A stretch of 64,000 nt of DNA from a halophilic archaeon SHRA6 (GCA_005239175.1 ML241294.1:569275-633274); one strand, 5' to 3'. Positions 27,057 through 36,302 are shown, counted from the stretch's first letter. Numbers and translations are program-made. Notes: generated by a model not told the origin, from the letters alone.

Positions 27057-27333
27057 TGGGAACGGCCTCGACACGAGCTCCGAACGAGTTCAAAGCGTAT
27101 CTTGAAATTGAACGGCTGGACCGGAGCACAGCCGTCAGGAAAACCCTCGCAAAGACTCGAAGCGGAACACAAGGAGCGCACACACAAACACTTACGACGA
27201 CGACGGCCTGTCACTGTCGAAGGCGACCGAACTCGCGGATTGCTCGGTCTGGGTGTTTACACGTCCGGTCGAGGACTCCGACACTGCGTGGGTGTCGAGT
27301 GACCACCTCGAAGCTTATCTGGAGGAACTGTGA
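27057..27333 (+). pseudogene. Decayed UPF0175 antitoxin gene
   Basis: Starts MGTASTRAPNEFKAYLEIERLDRSTAVRKTLAK, the N-terminus of UPF0175, shortened by deletion in the helix. After about 40 codons the frame changes. The correct C-terminus then appears in another frame: LSLSKATELADCSVWVF and WVSSDHLEAYLEEL, ending at the TGA 27331-27333. That stop overlaps the GTG of the toxin remnant. Upstream, atattaat at about 27035 is a TATA-like element. Related in sequence to the intact orphan copy at 3307-3612. Confidence 0.82.
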
Positions 27334-27881
27334 GTAGGGTTTTCGATCCTAACCCGCTGATGGATTTATCAAAAATAAATTGGCTCCAACTGGTCAAAGC
27401 ACTCGACGGGTCGTATCCTGTCCCCGAAGCAGTGTACCGCGAGGTCGTCACCGACGGGACCGAAGCTGAGTACGCCGACGCACGCCGGATACAGAGGCGT
27501 GATTAGGACAATACACTCGAATAGTCGAATCGAGGACTCACCCGTTGCCGATTGGCTGAGACGCAATCTCGGGTTGAGTCGTGCCGACATTAAAATCCTA
27601 GCCCGCGTACATTCTTTTGACGAAATCGCGATTATCGACGAAGGGGTAGGTCGATCCGCCGCCGTTGTCGAAAAGATCGAAACCCACAGGGCAGCATTTG
27701 TCGTATTTTTGACGGTCTCCGACAGTGTGATCACTCCCGAGGAGTGCCGCGTGGTTACCGATTCGATGGTCGGAGGGGGTGGTACGTCTCAACGGTTCTC
27801 TACACGAAGATTCTGCAAAAGCGGGTGTCGATCGAATATGTATCTTTGGTCAATAGTGATACGTTGCGACTGTCACAGTAG
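27330..27881 (+). pseudogene. Decayed DUF3368 PIN-domain toxin gene
   Basis: The GTG at 27330 opens VFDPNPLMDLSKINWLQL, a changed version of the PIN start VFDSNPLIYLSKI, and reads to EYADARRIQRRD before a TAG at about 27503. The frame then shifts and continues as LSRADIKILARVHSFDEIAI, IDEGVGRSAAVVEKIETHRA and ITPEECRVVTDSMVGGG. It shifts again to WYVSTVLYTKILQK, ending at the TAG 27879-27881. Two frameshifts plus an in-frame stop mark it as inactive. The D-S-N-P acid motif is altered to D-P-N-P. Confidence 0.85.
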
Positions 27882-28026
27882 CACCGGGAGTAGGCGGACG
27901 ATTCGAAGACCCAAGGCAGCTCTGTCTATCGATTTGACGCGTAATTCGGTGTTACCCCAGATAAGCTCCGTATAGCAATATTCGAGTTGACCGATAACCA
28001 GAACTGATACTCGATCGGCGTCGCCT

Positions 28027-29184
28027 ATGACTCGAAACACACTAACGTATACTCTTGGCATCCTGCTTGTGTTGCTGCTCGGAGCCATGGTCGTCGGCCA
28101 GTTCTACGGCATCCCAGTCGGCCCCTCATACGTCGAAACCGACAGCATGGAGCCGACGCTCGAACCTGGCGATGGATTCATTGCGGTCCCCATAGCGATC
28201 GCCGGACCGGTCCAAGAGGGTGACGTCGTGACCTTCGACGCCGATCAGCTCCACGGCGGGGGGCTCACTACCCACCGTGTCGTCGGCGAAACCGACGAGG
28301 GGTATGTCACCAGAGGTGACGCCAACCCGTTTACCGATCAGGAAGGGGATGAGCCACCGGTTGCCGAGGGCCAACTCAAAGCCAAGGCGCTGCAGGTAAA
28401 CGGCGAGGTTGTCGTCATCCCGAATCTCGGAACCGCCGTGATGGGCGTCGGGAGTGTAGTCAAGTCGGCGCAGATGCAGATCGCGGGAGTGCTCGGAACG
28501 AGCGCCGTTGTCGGAACGCAGGGGCTAGGCTACCTGATCGGCGCGATCGCAATACTGGCCTACGCAATCGACGTGTTTGTCTTCGGGAATAAGAAAGAGC
28601 GACCGCGCTCTCGATCGCGCGACAGCGGGATCGATCCGCGGTTGATCGTCGGCGCATTCGCCCTCCTGATCGTCGTCGCGGCAACGGCGGCGATGATCGG
28701 CCCTGCTGGAACCGAACAGATTGGCATGGTCAGCGCGGAGTTCGACTCCGATCAGCCGACCGTCGTGCCGCAGGGTGAGTCTTCGGAACTCACCTACGAG
28801 TTCCAAAACGGTGGGCTGCTCCCGGTTGTCTCGTACTTCGAGGCCGGAAGCGATCGCGTCCAGCCTAACCAACAGGAGTTGTACCTCGAACGCGGCGGAC
28901 AGGAGGAACTAACAGTGACACTCTCCGCTCCGTCGGAGACCGGATACTACCCGCAGTATGTGACCGAGCGCCGGTACCTGGCGATTTTACCGATCGGGAT
29001 GATTCGTGCCCTGTATGAATTCCACCCGTGGGCACCACTTATTGTGATCAACGGGATCCTTGGAGGAAGTTTTTATCTACTGTCGATGCTGCTGGTTGGT
29101 CGTGGACGGGTGCGTGATCGGAGCCGTGACGGCGGGTGGCGACCCCGTCGGGCACTGTGGCGACTGTACGACTTCGATCGGTGA
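28027..29184 (+). CDS. Signal peptidase I (Sec11-type) with long C-terminal extension
   Basis: A 385-residue membrane protease. Helix 1 is residues 8-24. Then come the catalytic Ser S40 (ETDSMEPT), the His H83 (LTTHRVVGE) and the Asp-bearing RGDANPF (D98): a Ser-His-Asp set as in archaeal/eukaryotic Sec11. After a second hydrophobic region (about 140-190) and a third helix near 210-228 there is an extracellular beta domain (about 230-320) and a terminal helix at about 335-355, about 200 residues more than a normal archaeal enzyme. Location beside DUF1102- and DUF5305-like genes suggests a SipW-like dedicated protease. Confidence 0.88.
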   Translation: MTRNTLTYTLGILLVLLLGAMVVGQFYGIPVGPSYVETDSMEPTLEPGDGFIAVPIAIAGPVQEGDVVTFDADQLHGGGLTTHRVVGETDEGYVTRGDANPFTDQEGDEPPVAEGQLKAKALQVNGEVVVIPNLGTAVMGVGSVVKSAQMQIAGVLGTSAVVGTQGLGYLIGAIAILAYAIDVFVFGNKKERPRSRSRDSGIDPRLIVGAFALLIVVAATAAMIGPAGTEQIGMVSAEFDSDQPTVVPQGESSELTYEFQNGGLLPVVSYFEAGSDRVQPNQQELYLERGGQEELTVTLSAPSETGYYPQYVTERRYLAILPIGMIRALYEFHPWAPLIVINGILGGSFYLLSMLLVGRGRVRDRSRDGGWRPRRALWRLYDFDR

Positions 29185-29359
29185 CGCAAACTGCTGTTAT
29201 CTCTAGTTAAATTCACATTACCGATCGGAGCAAGCATTCTCCAATCAAAACCAGCACATAACAAAATTCATGATCGCCGTCATGAGGGGTAATGAAACAA
29301 CGCTGTCGCGATCGTTTCTGCTGGCGGATCGAATGGCCGCTATCGACCAGTGATGCGCC

Positions 29360-30586
29360 GTGAGCTGGCGGCTCCGGCTACGGGCGCTGTTAGACGCGTG
29401 GTTCGAAGTCATCACGGTCGCGCTGGTCGTCATCTTACTGCTCGGGGCTTGGGGAACGTACACGGCCCACATTGACCCGGGGACGACGACCACAGAGCGG
29501 ATCGAATCCACGTGGGCGACCGAAGGAACCTTCGATCACGAGGCTGAAGTGACCGAACCGAACTCACTCTATCAACAAGGCACCACACTGGAGAACCGGT
29601 CTATTTATCCCACAAAAATCGCCCCAGAGATGAACGGCGCGTTCGTGTTCGGGTATGAAGCAAGCGACAACGGTGACATTGACGTCGAAATCAATCTGAC
29701 GGTCCACCGGCAGGCGATCGTCGAGGGAGAAGACGGATCGGAAGCGGAACAACCCGTCTGGGAGGACGAAACCGAGATCGATAGCCGTACTGAGTCGTCA
29801 CTTTCTCCGGGGACAGAACAAGCGGTCCCATTCAGTTTCAACGTCTCAGAGGTGGAAAACGAGACGAGCCAGATTGAGGAAGAACTCGGAGATGTGCCCG
29901 GCGAAATTGAAACGGCCGTCCGCGCCGACGTTCACCTTTCGGGGACTGTTAACGGTAAATCAGTCGATAGAACACGAACATACACGTTGTTGATCGACGC
30001 TAGCGGCGACGCATACACGATCAGCGAAACCTCACAAAACCGCGAGGAGTTCGAAGCAACGGTTGCTGTCCCGGTCCAGCGCTCTCACTCGCCGGTGCTA
30101 ACCGTCGGTGCACCGATCGTGGGTATCGCTTCGCTACTGCTTTTGAGTGGATTGGTTGTTGGGAAGCGGCGTGGACTTGCGCTTGATGAGCGCGAACGTG
30201 GGTATCTCGCCTATCGTGACGATCGAGAGGATTTCGATGAGTGGATCACAACGATGTCGCTGCCGGACGAAGTCGTGGAGTCGGTACAAATCGAGGCAGC
30301 GTCACTTGGCGATCTGGTCGATTTCGCCATCAGTACTGACACCGGCGTCGTCTACGACCCAGATCGAGACCTGCACGTGGTCCTTCACGAGGAGATGTAC
30401 TACGGCTACCGTCCACCGAACGAGATTCCCGCGACGGGCAGCTATGAGTCGGACGGCCGTTCCATGGATGTCACCAAACAGTCTGGTGATGGAGCGGCGA
30501 CAGAGACCGAGCAGTTCGATGATGCGCAGATCACAGATGTCGAACAGGTTGATGAAACGCATCTCGGGAACGGCGATTCAGAGTGA
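29360..30586 (+). CDS. DUF5305-like membrane protein
   Basis: A 408-residue protein. Helix 1 is about 15-35. A large extracellular domain (about 40-245) is rich in beta strands and Glu/Asp. Helix 2 is about 253-273 (VGAPIVGIASLLLLSGLVVG), followed by a cytoplasmic domain of about 130 residues. The start is a GTG at 29360. DUF5305 genes commonly accompany signal peptidase I and SipW-type substrates in haloarchaea, so it is probably part of the same surface-structure locus, possibly an anchor or assembly factor. Confidence 0.8.
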   Translation: MSWRLRLRALLDAWFEVITVALVVILLLGAWGTYTAHIDPGTTTTERIESTWATEGTFDHEAEVTEPNSLYQQGTTLENRSIYPTKIAPEMNGAFVFGYEASDNGDIDVEINLTVHRQAIVEGEDGSEAEQPVWEDETEIDSRTESSLSPGTEQAVPFSFNVSEVENETSQIEEELGDVPGEIETAVRADVHLSGTVNGKSVDRTRTYTLLIDASGDAYTISETSQNREEFEATVAVPVQRSHSPVLTVGAPIVGIASLLLLSGLVVGKRRGLALDERERGYLAYRDDREDFDEWITTMSLPDEVVESVQIEAASLGDLVDFAISTDTGVVYDPDRDLHVVLHEEMYYGYRPPNEIPATGSYESDGRSMDVTKQSGDGAATETEQFDDAQITDVEQVDETHLGNGDSE

Positions 30587-30778
30587 GACAGCGTCGTCTT
30601 CTTCTCCGCTGTAATCGTGGAGGTTGTCGATCGCATCGGTAAAGTATGGTTCTGCGGCTGTCGAAGCGGTGATGTCAGTGAGTCGGGTGTGGTCACAACG
30701 GCCACAGCGAGGTGGGTTGTCGACGTCAGCGTGGACGAGCCCACAGCGATCGCACGTGAAGAATCGCAACCCGAGCAT
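30578..30778 (-). CDS. Small protein with two CxxC motifs
   Basis: A 66-residue protein with C9-x2-C12 and C25-x2-C28 (FTCDRCGLVH and RCGRCDHT), a small zinc ribbon of the rubrerythrin/RING-like kind. The C-terminal half is acidic. The ATG at 30778 is chosen; a longer frame from 30847 adds a basic, hydrophobic stretch. Its stop lies inside the end of the DUF5305-like gene on the other strand. Function unknown. Confidence 0.6.
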   Translation of the reverse strand: MLGLRFFTCDRCGLVHADVDNPPRCGRCDHTRLTDITASTAAEPYFTDAIDNLHDYSGEEDDAVSL

Positions 30779-30882
30779 GAAAATAAGAAGCGATCGCCAA
30801 ATAAAAACCCGCGGTCGGCTGCATGTCTCGCGATCGACGGTCGACACGTCGCTCGTGAGATGAGCCGACCATTTAGATGTGC

Positions 30883-31512
30883 TTACTCGTTCGCGAACAG
30901 ACTAATGTTCACAATCTCTGCCAGACTGAGGAGGTGGACTTGGCCGAAGATCGCAACAAGGATCGCACCAACCGAATTGAACATCACATCACGGACCGTG
31001 TCATCGAGTCCGTGCTGGGCAAGCGGCATCGTGATTCCAGTTTCGTTTGCAACAATGTCCAGCCCGAACTCGAACAACTCCCAGATGACGCCGAAGGCGA
31101 GAACCACAATGAGAATGTAGACGAACGCGAACCGATTTGGGATATTGATGTCATCACTGTGGAGGTCGATCGCCCGGGCAACCGTGTATCCTGCCCCCGC
31201 AATGAGCGAGGCAGACATCGCGTGGGTGAGGTGGTCCCACCAGCCGACACGGGCGTACAATCCTGCAGACCCCATCGTATGCAAGAAGACTGCAACCGTG
31301 ATCCACAGCGCGAGCCACGGGTCAAGCGGGAGGTTGTAGTTCCGCTCTAAAACTGCCGGCAGAAATGTGATCAACAGCGCAATCCCACCGTTTGTGATCG
31401 CCTTCGGTTGGCTGAAAACCACGCCGTATGCGACGATCGCGAGAAGGACTGCCTGCATCGTCCGGGTCAGTCGACGCTGATTGTGGATCCCTGGTCGCGG
31501 GAGCAGCGTCAT
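30883..31512 (-). CDS. Polytopic membrane protein of unknown function (DUF2238/YjdF-like)
   Basis: A 209-residue protein with about six predicted helices. GWWDHLTHAMSASLIAGAGY and VIWELFEFGLDIV recall the DUF2238/YjdF family, where a W-DH-H pattern is shared. Function unknown. Its ATG overlaps the stop of the gene upstream by ATGA, so the two are made together. Confidence 0.7.
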   Translation of the reverse strand: MTLLPRPGIHNQRRLTRTMQAVLLAIVAYGVVFSQPKAITNGGIALLITFLPAVLERNYNLPLDPWLALWITVAVFLHTMGSAGLYARVGWWDHLTHAMSASLIAGAGYTVARAIDLHSDDINIPNRFAFVYILIVVLAFGVIWELFEFGLDIVANETGITMPLAQHGLDDTVRDVMFNSVGAILVAIFGQVHLLSLAEIVNISLFANE

Positions 31513-32156
31513 ACGCCGACCACCCGGCGAATCGCCCGGCGGAGCCGTCTACCGCGCTGGCGGAAGTACGAGTCGAACAACACACCGGCGGAGATCCCAG
31601 CGAGTGTCACGTACATCCACTCAATCATGAGTTCCTCATTTGTCGTCAGAAAGTTTGTTCCGAGCAGGTTGTCCATGTTCCACCGCAGTATCGTCCACAC
31701 CGCCACGACGGCCATCGTCGCCATCACGACGAATGCGACCGCGAACCAGTGGGTCAGTCGGACGGTGGTGAACATGTGCAGTTCGACAGTGACCAAAAGA
31801 GCGAGTCCCGCAACGGCAAAGTATGTGGCAAAGGTGCCGACCTCACCGGCGAAAAGCCCGCGGATCAGGATTGGGAACAACGCGATTACGAGCACTTCCC
31901 ACGGAAGCATCACGCGCCAGTCACGGTATGCGATCGGGGGCAGGAGCACAATTGCCCCGGTTGCGGTGACGAACACAATCCACTGCCGATCGAAGTCAAT
32001 GACGCTTTCGGCCAGTACAGTAAGGAGGATACCAACGAGGACCCACGAGACGAGTGCATTGGTTCGCCCGCTTCGAAAGAGTCGGGCGAGGATGTCGTCT
32101 TCTCCTCTGTCCGGGCTCCTCCCGGTTCGACGCCCGCCGTTTTTGCCCATGTACAC
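31509..32156 (-). CDS. Polytopic membrane protein, unknown function
   Basis: A 215-residue protein with about six predicted helices (for example ALVSWVLVGILLTVLAESVI and WFAVAFVVMATMAVVAVWTI) and a basic N-terminus and C-terminus. No family recognised. A start at 32156 or the ATG at 32150 is possible. It is the first gene of a two-gene unit with the DUF2238-like protein and divergent from the YdjM-like gene. Confidence 0.7.
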   Translation of the reverse strand: MYMGKNGGRRTGRSPDRGEDDILARLFRSGRTNALVSWVLVGILLTVLAESVIDFDRQWIVFVTATGAIVLLPPIAYRDWRVMLPWEVLVIALFPILIRGLFAGEVGTFATYFAVAGLALLVTVELHMFTTVRLTHWFAVAFVVMATMAVVAVWTILRWNMDNLLGTNFLTTNEELMIEWMYVTLAGISAGVLFDSYFRQRGRRLRRAIRRVVGV

Positions 32157-32230
32157 TCACAAAAAGAGACACGGATATAAGTACGTGACTTCCCCCAAGA
32201 GCCAATCTGGGAGGTCGACTGAGTCGTCGG

Positions 32231-32240
32231 GCTTATATGC
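32231..32240 (+). promoter_or_regulatory. TATA-like element of the YdjM-like gene
   Basis: gcttatatgc lies 22-31 bases upstream of the ATG at 32262, the usual spacing for a leaderless haloarchaeal transcript. Proposed by sequence and position only. Confidence 0.5.
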
Positions 32241-32261
32241 GTCTCAAGCCCAGAGACCGGT

Positions 32262-32861
32262 ATGATGCTTCCAACCCACGCGATCGTGGGGTTGGCCATA
32301 GCGACACCAGTCGCGTTCGCTGCCCCCGAGTTTACCACGGCAGCATTAGCTGGCGGGCTCATTGGGGGCATATTCCCCGATCTAGACCTGTACGCGGGCC
32401 ACCGTCGAACACTTCACTATCCGACAATATACCCACTGCTCGCGCTGGCGGCGATCGCCTTCGCAGCTGTGCGTCCAACACCGGAGGCGGTCGCGATCGC
32501 ATTTGCGATGATTGGCGCAGCAGTTCACTGTCAAATGGATCGGTTTGGTGGCGGGCTTGAGCTCCGACCGTGGGAAGGCGGCTCAGATCGCGCGGTGTAT
32601 GACCACGTAAAGCGTCGGTGGCGGCGGCCCAGACGGGTGATTCGGTACGATGGCGCTCCAGAGGATCTCGGGCTCGCGTTGTTTCTCGGGCTCCCACTGG
32701 TAGTGGTGCTTTCCCCGCCGTTTCGGTGGGTCGTGCTCGCGCTGCTCGTGGTTGGGGGGAGCTATGTAATACTTCGGCGCCAACTGGCCGCCATTGCCCC
32801 GATCGTGTTCGGATATGTTCCCGCTCGCTTCGAGCAGTACGTTCCCGAGCGCTATCAATAA
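32262..32861 (+). CDS. YdjM-like metal-dependent hydrolase/inner-membrane protein
   Basis: A 199-residue membrane protein with LPTHAIVG at the N-terminus, IGGIFPDLDLYAG and HCQMDRFGGG. These His/Asp motifs are shared by the LexA-regulated YdjM family of putative metal-dependent hydrolases. About five membrane helices. A second ATG lies one codon downstream. Enzymatic activity is not proven for this family. Confidence 0.8.
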   Translation: MMLPTHAIVGLAIATPVAFAAPEFTTAALAGGLIGGIFPDLDLYAGHRRTLHYPTIYPLLALAAIAFAAVRPTPEAVAIAFAMIGAAVHCQMDRFGGGLELRPWEGGSDRAVYDHVKRRWRRPRRVIRYDGAPEDLGLALFLGLPLVVVLSPPFRWVVLALLVVGGSYVILRRQLAAIAPIVFGYVPARFEQYVPERYQ

Positions 32862-32941
32862 ATATGCGCCGTTGTGTTGTTTAAGCTATATAATGATTGT
32901 AATAGATACTATTTTGCACTATCATTGAAAAGTAGTGGTGT

Positions 32942-34003
32942 ATGCGAGCAGCAGTACTCGAAAGCCACGGGGAACCGCTCGAGATAACTGACGTTGACGC
33001 GCCCGATGTCACCCCTGACGGGGCTGTTGTTGCAGTCGATGCGTGTGGCATTTGTCGATCGGACTGGCATGGGTGGCAAGGTGACTGGGACTGGCTCGGT
33101 ATCCAACCCCAACCGGGGCAGATTCTGGGCCACGAACCAGCCGGACGGGTAATTGCGGTCGGGGAAAACGTCGAAAATATCGATGAGGGCGACCACGTCG
33201 CGGTGCCGTTCAATCTCGGAGACGGCACGTGCCCGCAGTGTCGTCGAGGACACTCGAACACCTGCGAGAACGTCATGCCACTCGGGTTCGTCGAACCGGT
33301 GCAGGGGGCGTTTGCCGAAGAGCTCCATGTACCAGCCGCAGACCACAACCTGGTCGAACTTCCTGACGGCGTCTCGTCGGTCGACATGGCAGGATTGGGC
33401 TGTCGGTTCATGACCTCGTTCCATGCGCTGGCACACCGCGCAGACGTCGAGGCTGGCGACTGGCTCGTTGTCCACGGCTGTGGCGGCGTCGGCCTCTCAG
33501 CGGTCCACATCGGTGATGCGCTCGGCGCAAACGTGGTCGCCGTGGACCTTACCGACGAGAAACTGCGAAAGGCTGAGGAGCTCGGTGCGGTTGAGACAGT
33601 CAACGCCACCGAATACGACGATGTCCCGGGAGCGGTCCAACAGACGATCGGCGGCGGTGCAGACATCAGCGTTGACGCGCTTGGGATCGCCGAGACCTGC
33701 CGCAACTCCGTTTTGAGTCTCGGCACCCGAGGCCAGCACGTTCAGATCGGCCTCACAACACAGGACGAAGAGGGCGTCGTCGGGTTGCCGACCGATGCAA
33801 TGGTCATGAAGGAGATCGAATTCATCGGTTCGCTGGGGATGCCACCGACACGATACGACGAGATCTTCCGAATGGTCGCGACGGACAAACTCAATCCGAG
33901 TGCCGTTGTCTCAAAAACCGTCGATCTCGGTGACGTGAACGACGAACTTGAGGCGATGACGGACTTCGGAACCGTTGGGATTCCAGTGATCGACTCCTTC
34001 TGA
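32942..34003 (+). CDS. Zinc-dependent alcohol dehydrogenase (MDR family)
   Basis: A 353-residue medium-chain dehydrogenase. The catalytic zinc site is seen in CGICRSDWHG (C38, H43) and GHEPAGRVI. The structural zinc lobe is CPQCRRGHSNTC. The NAD(P) Rossmann loop is GCGGVGLSAV. A variant of the alcohol/sorbitol dehydrogenase group; substrate unknown. An AT-rich promoter (tattttgcac, 32909-32918) lies about 25-33 bases upstream. Confidence 0.93.
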   Translation: MRAAVLESHGEPLEITDVDAPDVTPDGAVVAVDACGICRSDWHGWQGDWDWLGIQPQPGQILGHEPAGRVIAVGENVENIDEGDHVAVPFNLGDGTCPQCRRGHSNTCENVMPLGFVEPVQGAFAEELHVPAADHNLVELPDGVSSVDMAGLGCRFMTSFHALAHRADVEAGDWLVVHGCGGVGLSAVHIGDALGANVVAVDLTDEKLRKAEELGAVETVNATEYDDVPGAVQQTIGGGADISVDALGIAETCRNSVLSLGTRGQHVQIGLTTQDEEGVVGLPTDAMVMKEIEFIGSLGMPPTRYDEIFRMVATDKLNPSAVVSKTVDLGDVNDELEAMTDFGTVGIPVIDSF

Positions 34004-34104
34004 GACGCCGGGCGATCAGTGTTTTATTGATCGGGTTATCAACGTCTGCTGCAGAATCTGTCGTCACTTCTGGTTTGAGACGATGCTGTAGGGGGTGGTG
34101 GATA

Positions 34105-34668
34105 TTACTCGTCTGACTTGTTGCTGGCCGATCGATCCCCCGCAGTCCGATCCGCTGACCTACCCTCGCCGGTTCGGTCTGCTGATCCGTCCCCGTCGGT
34201 TCGATCGGCCGGTCCCCCAGCGACATCCCCATCGAGCGTTATCGAATCAGTCGCCGCGTTCCTGAGCGCGTCTGATCGGCCGTGGGTTCCGGGCGCGATG
34301 GCGAACGTCCGGAGCCCACGGGCGTTGGCAATCTCCAAAACGGGCTTGAAATCGGTGTCTCGCGAGGCGATCGCGAGCAGCGAGGCCGTCCCGTCGATCG
34401 CGAATTCGGTCGCATCGACCGCGAGCTTTACATCGACATCGCCGCTCGTGACGATCACTTCGAAGCCGCGGGCTTCTGCGGCCTGGATCAACCCTGGCGT
34501 GGCGTGTTCGTCGACGTAGAGTCGGGTCGCGACAAGGTGGCCCTTCACCTCGGCGGCCTCACGAATGTCATCGAGATCGACGTCGAACTCCTCGCGAAGG
34601 ATATTCGGCCCGTCGACGAACAGCGCAACGCCCTCCTGGAGGCTATCGCCTCCCCGATCGGCAGTCAT
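34105..34668 (-). CDS. NYN domain (PIN-like) protein with repetitive tail
   Basis: A 187-residue protein. Residues about 13-130 form a NYN/PIN-like nuclease fold with acidic positions in ALFVDGPNILREEF, TSGDVDVKLAVDA and SRDTDFKPVL, which could hold a metal for RNA cleavage. The last 40 residues are repeats of the type ADRTxGDGS/RS and look disordered. Function in archaea is uncertain; RNA processing is the family guess. It is convergent with the alcohol dehydrogenase gene and divergent from gcvT. Confidence 0.85.
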   Translation of the reverse strand: MTADRGGDSLQEGVALFVDGPNILREEFDVDLDDIREAAEVKGHLVATRLYVDEHATPGLIQAAEARGFEVIVTSGDVDVKLAVDATEFAIDGTASLLAIASRDTDFKPVLEIANARGLRTFAIAPGTHGRSDALRNAATDSITLDGDVAGGPADRTDGDGSADRTGEGRSADRTAGDRSASNKSDE

Positions 34669-34805
34669 ACCATGCGTTCAGCACCCAACGCACATGATCG
34701 TGGCGTTTGTCCCTGGTGAGGTGCGCACCGTTTGTCTATCGTGGGATCACTCGATGGGCATCGGCTACCGGGATGAAAAAAGGTTACACGCTCGGGCGAG
34801 ACGGT

Positions 34806-35900
34806 ATGGGTATGTCCCGAATGCCACCACTGCACACGGTCCACGACGATCGTGGCGCGAAATTCACCGACTTCGGCGGCTGGGAGATGCCGGTGTCGTT
34901 TGATTCGATCCGCGAGGAACACGCTGCGGTCCGCGAGCACGCGGGGATCTTCGACGTCTCACACATGAGCGAGATCGACGTCTCCGGCCCCGACGCGATC
35001 GAGCTCACCCAGCGGCTCACAACTAACGACGTCACGCGGCTCGAGCCAGGAAACTCCCAGTACGCCTGCATCACCACCGAGGAGGGGATCATCCTCGACG
35101 ACACGATCGTCTACCGGTTGGCCGATCGCGACGGCGAGCCGCTCGTGCGGTTCGTCCCGAACGCGGGTCACGATCAACAGATGTACGATCGCTGGGTCGA
35201 TCACCGCGACGAGTGGAACCTCGACGCAACGGTCGAGAACGTCACCGACGAGTGGGCAATGTTCGCCGTCCAGGGTCCCGAGGCGGAGGGGCTCATGACC
35301 ACAGCCGCCGATCCCAGCGCGGCCGATCTCTCGTGGACGGAGTTCGAGTCCTTCGAGATCGCCGGCGTGCGGTGTCTGGTTTCTCGGACCGGCTACACCG
35401 GCGAAGACGGCTTCGAGGTGCTGTGTCCCGCAAGCGATGCCGAGCCAGTGTGGTCCGCCCTCGATTGTCAGCCCTGCGGGCTCGGCGCGCGCGACACGCT
35501 CCGGACGGAGATGGGGTATCTCCTTTCGGGGCAGGACTTCGATCCCGACGAGGAGCCGCGGACGCCGCTTGAGGCGAACATCGAATTCACCGTCGCGCTC
35601 GATACCGACTTTGTCGGCCGAGATGCGATCGCCGCCCAGAAAGACGCCGGGATCGACGAGCGTTTTACGGGACTCATGCTCGAAGAACGCGGCGTTCCCC
35701 GGCACGGCTACGAGGTGACGGATACCGATGGGGAGTCGATCGGGCATCTCACGAGCGGCACAATGAGCCCAACGCTTGGCGAGCCGATCGGGCTTGGCTA
35801 CCTCGACGCAGGCGTCGAAGCGGGCGAGACAGTCCACGTTCGTGTCCGCGGCAAGCCAAAAGAGGCCACGGTCACAACACCGCCATTTATCACAGACTGA
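34806..35900 (+). CDS. gcvT: Glycine cleavage system aminomethyltransferase (T protein)
   Basis: A 364-residue folate-binding aminomethyltransferase. Motifs DFGGWEMPVSFDSI, IFDVSHMSEIDVSGP and the C-terminal GLGYLDAGVEAG are typical of GcvT. It releases NH3 and transfers the C1 unit from the lipoylated H protein to tetrahydrofolate. ATG 34806 is used; ATG 34812 and 34821 are alternatives in frame. It is the first gene of gcvT-gcvH-gcvPA-gcvPB. An A-rich tgaaaaaagg at about 34773 could be the promoter. Confidence 0.93.
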   Translation: MGMSRMPPLHTVHDDRGAKFTDFGGWEMPVSFDSIREEHAAVREHAGIFDVSHMSEIDVSGPDAIELTQRLTTNDVTRLEPGNSQYACITTEEGIILDDTIVYRLADRDGEPLVRFVPNAGHDQQMYDRWVDHRDEWNLDATVENVTDEWAMFAVQGPEAEGLMTTAADPSAADLSWTEFESFEIAGVRCLVSRTGYTGEDGFEVLCPASDAEPVWSALDCQPCGLGARDTLRTEMGYLLSGQDFDPDEEPRTPLEANIEFTVALDTDFVGRDAIAAQKDAGIDERFTGLMLEERGVPRHGYEVTDTDGESIGHLTSGTMSPTLGEPIGLGYLDAGVEAGETVHVRVRGKPKEATVTTPPFITD

Positions 35901-35918
35901 GGTCAAATCACACGAACG

Positions 35919-36302
35919 ATGAGCTTCGACGTACCTGAAGACAAGCGATACCTCGAATCGCACGAGTGGACGAGTACCGACGACGAGACCGTTCGAGTCG
36001 GAATCACCGACTTCGCACAGGACGAACTCGGTGATGTCGTCTTTGTCGAGCTGCCGTCGGTCGGAGACACAGTCACCGCCGGAGAGACATTCGGAGTGGT
36101 TGAGTCGATCAAAGCAGTCTCGGATCTCTACTCGCCGGTCACCGGCGAAGTGGTGGCCGTGAACGAGGCACTTTTTGACGAGCCCGAACTAGTGAACGAT
36201 GATCCGTTCGGGGACGGCTGGATGCTCGAAGTTGACGCGGACGATCCGACAGGCCACGACGCACTCCTGTCGCCCGACGCATACGCTGCACAGATCGAAT
36301 AA
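35919..36302 (+). CDS. gcvH: Glycine cleavage system H protein
   Basis: A 127-residue lipoyl carrier. The lipoylated lysine is K65 in [19 protein letters not shown], the consensus site. It shuttles the aminomethyl group between the P and T proteins. It sits 18 bases after gcvT in the same direction. Confidence 0.97.
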   Translation: MSFDVPEDKRYLESHEWTSTDDETVRVGITDFAQDELGDVVFVELPSVGDTVTAGETFGVVESIKAVSDLYSPVTGEVVAVNEALFDEPELVNDDPFGDGWMLEVDADDPTGHDALLSPDAYAAQIE

